64,000 nucleotides of DNA from positions 1 through 64,000 of the forward strand of contig NZ_CAXBGN010000007.1 of assembly GCF_963975415.1 (NCBI RefSeq). The letters are read 5' to 3'. Position numbers and translations under genes: made by a program. Numbering within the stretch: position 1 is the stretch's first letter; every line of letters starts with the position of its first letter. The stretch is from Kriegella sp963975415. GTDB lineage: Bacteria; Bacteroidota; Bacteroidia; Flavobacteriales; Flavobacteriaceae. The notes beneath the pieces were generated by a model that was not told where the DNA came from, searched no databases, and worked only from the letters and a program-made list of their open reading frames with translations. Shown here piece by piece: positions 60,054 through 64,000 of the stretch.

Positions 60054-60098
60054 AAAAAAGCGGGGCTAATCTCAATTGAGATTAACCCCGCTTTTTTA
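60054..60098. terminator. long intrinsic terminator after clpX
   Basis: AAGCGGGG pairs with CCCCGCTT (60058-60065 with 60086-60093), then after one mismatch TAATCTCA pairs with TGAGATTA (60067-60074 with 60077-60084). It is preceded by A and followed by T residues. It can serve clpX (plus) and the hydrolase gene (minus). Confidence 0.92.
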
Positions 60099-60120
60099 TT
60101 AATTATTTTATCGGCTGGTT

Positions 60121-60681
60121 TTAGACAGCTTTTTTGGCCCTCCCCCCTACGGTTTGGGTCACGGTCGCCAGAAGATCTTGACATACTTTTCTGATATTCT
60201 TTTCATCAGAATACAGCGTATGTCCGAAGCCTTCTACAAGTTCTATTTCACATCCTATTTTTTTCGCCCATTCTTCCGATGGCCTATTTTCATCTCTTTC
60301 ACCATACATTAATTCAACCTTGTTGCTTGGCCTAACAGTTTCATAACGTAAACGTGTCGCCGAAATCGCATATAATGATTTCATAGGCACACCCTGTAGC
60401 GCTGCCTTCCATGCAATGGTTCCACCAGTACTAAAAGCCAAATAATGGCTAGGCTCAGATTCCTTGTGCAACAAGTGCGCCACTGCCGTCTCGATTCCTC
60501 CATTAACAAAGGATTTATGAACATTTTCTTCGGTATACACCTGTAAATCCAAATTTGCGAGTTGCTGACAATCGTAAAAAACAATATCAAAATATTGCTG
60601 TAAATAGCCCAAGTAAGAAGTTATCCACAGTCCTTTTTTTGCACCCCACATATCGGATACCACCACAAGTCTTTCGGCCAT
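60121..60681 (-). CDS. small alpha/beta-hydrolase-like protein
   Basis: This 186-residue protein has an alpha/beta hydrolase outline: VVSDMWGAKKGLWITSYLGY near the start, a nucleophile elbow-like FSTGGTIAWKAAL (about 80-92), an acid strand LMYGERDENRPSEEWAKK and His in EGFGHTLYSDE. The elbow departs from GxSxG (it reads AFSTGG), which may alter activity. It is a single-gene unit. I cannot name the family with certainty. Confidence 0.65.
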   Translation of the reverse strand: MAERLVVVSDMWGAKKGLWITSYLGYLQQYFDIVFYDCQQLANLDLQVYTEENVHKSFVNGGIETAVAHLLHKESEPSHYLAFSTGGTIAWKAALQGVPMKSLYAISATRLRYETVRPSNKVELMYGERDENRPSEEWAKKIGCEIELVEGFGHTLYSDEKNIRKVCQDLLATVTQTVGGRAKKAV

Positions 60682-61243
60682 AATATTATTTTTTGTTTTG
60701 TATAGGTTAAATCATAAGATCAAGATGAACAATAAACGCTGAAAATCAATATTTAATTGTTCATCTAAGTATATTTCTCGATGTACTTACGTTTGTACCT
60801 ATCAATTTGGTTTTGGGAGAGACAGTTATTACCATTTCCAGAATGCGAATTAAATGTACAGCTCGTTTCCGAGCTCTAAACTCTAAGTAAGGAGGATATT
60901 TTAACTGCCATCACCCTAATTCCTTCTTTTTGCAGAATGTCAATAAGACTATATTTTCCATAATTAAGGGAACGTTAACTTAATTTAAGACAAAAAAGTA
61001 CCACAAATTGTATCTATCGAGGTAGACAACATTAGAAATCCACATTATATTGCGTCAATATTAACAATTACATAATTTTATGCCTTTTTTTTAAAAAATA
61101 ATTAACAAACAAACATCTAGAACACTTATTTAATAATTTATATGGAAAAATTCTACTTTAACAAATGATTTTACCTACTTCTCAATTTCATTCGCAATTC
61201 AATTTTAAAGATTTACGAAACTAACCAACAAAAAAACCATTTT
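60682..61243. other. 562-base intergenic region upstream of the second SusC gene
   Basis: This AT-rich region separates the small hydrolase (minus) from a SusC-family gene (plus). TACGTTTG at 60788-60795 matches the -7 consensus but has no TTG at the right distance, and would leave a leader of more than 440 bases. A small palindrome with 6-bp arms lies at 60860-60875 (AGCTCG with CGAGCT). I see no RNA gene and no intact open frame. The long leader is typical of regulated SusC genes. Confidence 0.45.
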
Positions 61244-64000
61244 ATGAACTTTAGACTTTATCATCTTTTTACATTTATAATTATGCTAAGTCTGCAGACT
61301 ATAAATGCCCAAGATGTGACCGTAACAGGAACCATAACCGACGGTAGTGGAACTCCCCTCCCCGGTGCAAATGTCATTGAAAAAGGAACTACCAATGGCG
61401 TTACGGCAGATTTCGACGGTAACTTTTCAATCGATGTGTCCAATGCAAATGTCATCCTGACCATTTCCTATCTAGGTTTTGCCCCTCAAGAGCTACCCTT
61501 AAACGGAAAAACAACAATAAACGTGGCTCTCTTGGAAGACGCTTCTGCTCTAGACGAAGTAGTGGTGATGGGTTTTGGTACCCAAAAGAAAGAAGCGGTT
61601 GTGGGTGCGATGACCTCCATTACGCCATCTGAACTTAAGATTCCATCGAGCAACTTGACCACGGCCCTGGCCGGAAGAATTTCGGGTATGGTATCTTATC
61701 AGACCAGTGGTGAACCTGGCGCAGACAATGCCCAATTCTTTGTTCGCGGAGTAGCTTCGTTCAACGGGCAGAACGGACCACTAATCTTAATTGATGGTGT
61801 AGAGTTGACCGTTGACGACCTTGCCAGATTGCAACCTGATGACATTCAAAGCTTTTCAGTTTTAAAAGATCCTACTACAACCGCTATTTATGGTGCACGC
61901 GGGGCCAACGGAATTATATTGGTAACCACAAAGACCGGTGTAAAGGGCAAGGCTGTTGTTAGCTTAAGATACGAGAACGCCTATAATTCGCCTGTTTCGG
62001 TAATTGATTTGGCCGACCCTGTTACCCACATGCGGTTACAGAATGAAGCGGATAGAACTCGAGGACTTTTCCCCACCTTTACAGAAGAAAAAATTGCCGG
62101 TACCGCCAGGGGTGGTAATCCTAACATATATCCTGCGGTCGATTGGTTCGATAAATTATTTCAAGATTGGGCCGGTTCACGACGAATCAACCTTAATGTA
62201 CGCGGTGGTGGCGACAAAGTTCGCTATTATGTTGCAGGCGCACTTAACTCTGACGATGGACTACTAAAAGTTGACGATACCAACAGCTTTACCAACAATA
62301 TCAAATTAAATCAATATGTGCTGCGATCGAACATAAATATCGATTTGCATGAAAACACTGAAATGATTGTACGATTGCATTCTACTATAGATGATTACCG
62401 GGGGCCCTTACAAGGAGGTAATGCCATTTACAATGCCGCCGTACGTACCAGTCCAGTCCGTTTCCCTGCTGTTTTTGAGCCCGATGCAGCTTTACAGGGG
62501 GTTCCGCACATTACATTTGGCAACGACCTAGGGCCAAGACAAAGTGGAAACCGGGATAATGGAGCCGTTTGGTACAACCCCTATGCTGAACTTCAGAGAG
62601 GCTATAGAGATTATAGACGACAACTTTCTTTGGTACAACTGGAATTCAAACAAGACCTAAATTCAATATTGCCAGGTCTTTCAGCACGATTTTTAGGTAA
62701 TGCCAATACCACTTCTTCCTTTGAAAACAGGAGGTCATATCGACCGTACTTCTACAGGGTTTCGACCTTTGACTCCAATACTGAAGAATATACCTTGACA
62801 CGAACTTCCGAAGGTGATGAATCTTTGGAGTTAGATCCCGATCACAATGCAGTGAACAATTCGGTGCTATATATGGAGATGGCCGCCGATTATTACAACA
62901 CCTTTGCAGAAAAGCATACCGTTTCAGGGCTATTGGCTTTTACCGCCCGGGAATTTTTAGACGGTAATGCAAACACGGTACAACTTTCGCTGCCAAGTAG
63001 AAACCTTACCTTGGCAGGTCGGTTCAACTACGACTATGACAACCGATATTTTTTGGAAACCAATTTTGGTTACAACGGATCAGAGCGTTTTGCCAAACAA
63101 AATCGATTCGGCTTTTTTCCATCCTTTGGTGTTGGCTGGTTGGTCTCGAACGAAAAATTCTTTAAGTCAGATTTAATTACCAGACTTAAGTTTAGAGGCT
63201 CATACGGTTGGGTGGGTAATGATCAAATCGGTAATACCCGGAATGACCGCTTTTTCTACCTATCTGAAGTAAATATAAATGACGGTGGTCGTGGGTACAC
63301 TTTTGGTCGTGATTTGAACCAGAATGTAAGCGGGGTCTCCATCAGTAGGTATGCAAACCCTTTGGTTACTTGGGAAACAGCACGTAAATTGAACATAGGG
63401 GTTGACCTTAACCTCTTCAACGATGCAGTTCAATTCAGGGCCGATGTATTTCAAGACAACAGATCCAACATCTTACAGACAAGATCCGATATACCCACAA
63501 CTCTAGGGCTACAGTCTGTAATTCAGACCAATGTCGGTGAAGTAAAGTTACAAGGTGTAGATGCCTCTTTAGACATCAACCACTCCTTTAATGAAAATTT
63601 CTGGATGCAAGGCCGAGCAACTTTTGTCTATACCGACAACGAGTACACTGTCTTTGAAGAACCCAACTATGCCGAGCTCGGCGCCCCATGGCGATCGAAC
63701 ATTGGCAATAATGTCAATACCAGTCAAGGTTATATCGCAGAGCGTTTGTTCGTTGATGATGAAGAAGCGAGAAACTCACCAGTTCAGTTTGGAACTCCAG
63801 GAATCGATTATGGCGGGGGCGACATCAAGTACAAAGATTTGAACGGGGATAACCTGATTACTTCTTTAGACCGGGCAGCGATAGGCAAACCCGATGTACC
63901 TAAGATCACCTATGGTTTTGGTATCTCCGCAGGCTACAAACGTTTTGACATAAGCATGTTTTTTCAAGGCTTGGCAGAAACATCCTTTTTTATCGATCCC
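61244..64000 (+). CDS. SusC/RagA-family TonB-dependent transporter, N-terminal part (cut by window edge)
   Basis: The frame from ATG 61244 has 919 codons with no stop before the window ends. It has a signal peptide (MNFRLYHLFTFIIMLSLQTI, NAQ), a regulatory domain with DGSGTPLPGANVIEKGTTNG, a TonB-box-like ALDEVVVMGFGTQKKEA, a plug domain with FVRGVASFNGQNGPLILIDG and YGARGANGIILVTTKTG, and most of a barrel. It is distinct from the SusC at 6093 and probably has its own SusD just downstream, outside the window. Substrate unknown. Confidence 0.93.
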   Translation, partial: MNFRLYHLFTFIIMLSLQTINAQDVTVTGTITDGSGTPLPGANVIEKGTTNGVTADFDGNFSIDVSNANVILTISYLGFAPQELPLNGKTTINVALLEDASALDEVVVMGFGTQKKEAVVGAMTSITPSELKIPSSNLTTALAGRISGMVSYQTSGEPGADNAQFFVRGVASFNGQNGPLILIDGVELTVDDLARLQPDDIQSFSVLKDPTTTAIYGARGANGIILVTTKTGVKGKAVVSLRYENAYNSPVSVIDLADPVTHMRLQNEADRTRGLFPTFTEEKIAGTARGGNPNIYPAVDWFDKLFQDWAGSRRINLNVRGGGDKVRYYVAGALNSDDGLLKVDDTNSFTNNIKLNQYVLRSNINIDLHENTEMIVRLHSTIDDYRGPLQGGNAIYNAAVRTSPVRFPAVFEPDAALQGVPHITFGNDLGPRQSGNRDNGAVWYNPYAELQRGYRDYRRQLSLVQLEFKQDLNSILPGLSARFLGNANTTSSFENRRSYRPYFYRVSTFDSNTEEYTLTRTSEGDESLELDPDHNAVNNSVLYMEMAADYYNTFAEKHTVSGLLAFTAREFLDGNANTVQLSLPSRNLTLAGRFNYDYDNRYFLETNFGYNGSERFAKQNRFGFFPSFGVGWLVSNEKFFKSDLITRLKFRGSYGWVGNDQIGNTRNDRFFYLSEVNINDGGRGYTFGRDLNQNVSGVSISRYANPLVTWETARKLNIGVDLNLFNDAVQFRADVFQDNRSNILQTRSDIPTTLGLQSVIQTNVGEVKLQGVDASLDINHSFNENFWMQGRATFVYTDNEYTVFEEPNYAELGAPWRSNIGNNVNTSQGYIAERLFVDDEEARNSPVQFGTPGIDYGGGDIKYKDLNGDNLITSLDRAAIGKPDVPKITYGFGISAGYKRFDISMFFQGLAETSFFIDP

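Overview
The window reads as chromosomal DNA of a member of the Flavobacteriaceae (phylum Bacteroidota). The evidence is a TAnnTTTG-type promoter -7 box upstream of many genes, two SusC-family TonB-dependent transporters (one with a SusD partner), a ribosomal str/S10 cluster with no tuf gene, and the family proteins DUF5723, DUF6089, DUF4136 and a large bacterial alpha-2-macroglobulin. The genus cannot be fixed from this sequence. I see no rRNA, tRNA, CRISPR array, insertion sequence, prophage or integrase. Most of the window is core genome.

Layout. 1-5303 (minus): rpsL-rpsG-fusA-rpsJ-rplC-rplD-rplW-rplB, a ribosomal operon running off the left edge, with a clear promoter upstream of rpsL and a structured gap containing a terminator-like hairpin between rpsJ and rplC. 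6093-11990 (plus): a four-gene SusC/SusD operon with two extra surface lipoproteins and no carbohydrate-active enzyme, ended by a strong terminator. 12062-22457: rlmB, a rhomboid protease, rarA, a secreted/outer-membrane group (DUF5723 and partners), a HAD nucleotidase, a deacetylase-like protein, radC and mpl. 22560-29983: an SDR protein, a 2008-residue alpha-2-macroglobulin and a DoxX protein. 30111-36293: small envelope proteins, obg, a fused hypoxanthine phosphoribosyltransferase-adenylate kinase, purK and purE. 36408-41295: an M3 peptidase, a deoxynucleotidase, a decayed lipoprotein gene, an ECF sigma factor with a tiny zinc-finger partner, and a UbiA-like membrane protein. 41429-46932: gcvP, then a ketoacyl synthase III / methyltransferase / glycosyltransferase group.

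47089-54319 (minus) is an envelope-biogenesis operon in the order CBS protein, nadK, DUF6089, uppS, bamA, two OmpH/Skp chaperones. 54410-56311 (plus) carries pdxJ, an alpha/beta hydrolase and a four-helix membrane protein. 56349-60035 is the proteostasis block tig-clpP-clpX, with unusual leader and spacer structures. The window ends with a small hydrolase (minus) and the first 919 codons of a second SusC-family transporter (plus).

The most notable items are: an alpha-2-macroglobulin carrying a SusC-like TonB-box motif, the Hpt-Adk fusion that begins at TTG, the structured rpsJ-rplC spacer, a seven-codon leader overlapping the tig start, a 36-base perfect palindrome before clpP, and a lipoprotein pseudogene beside the sigma factor.
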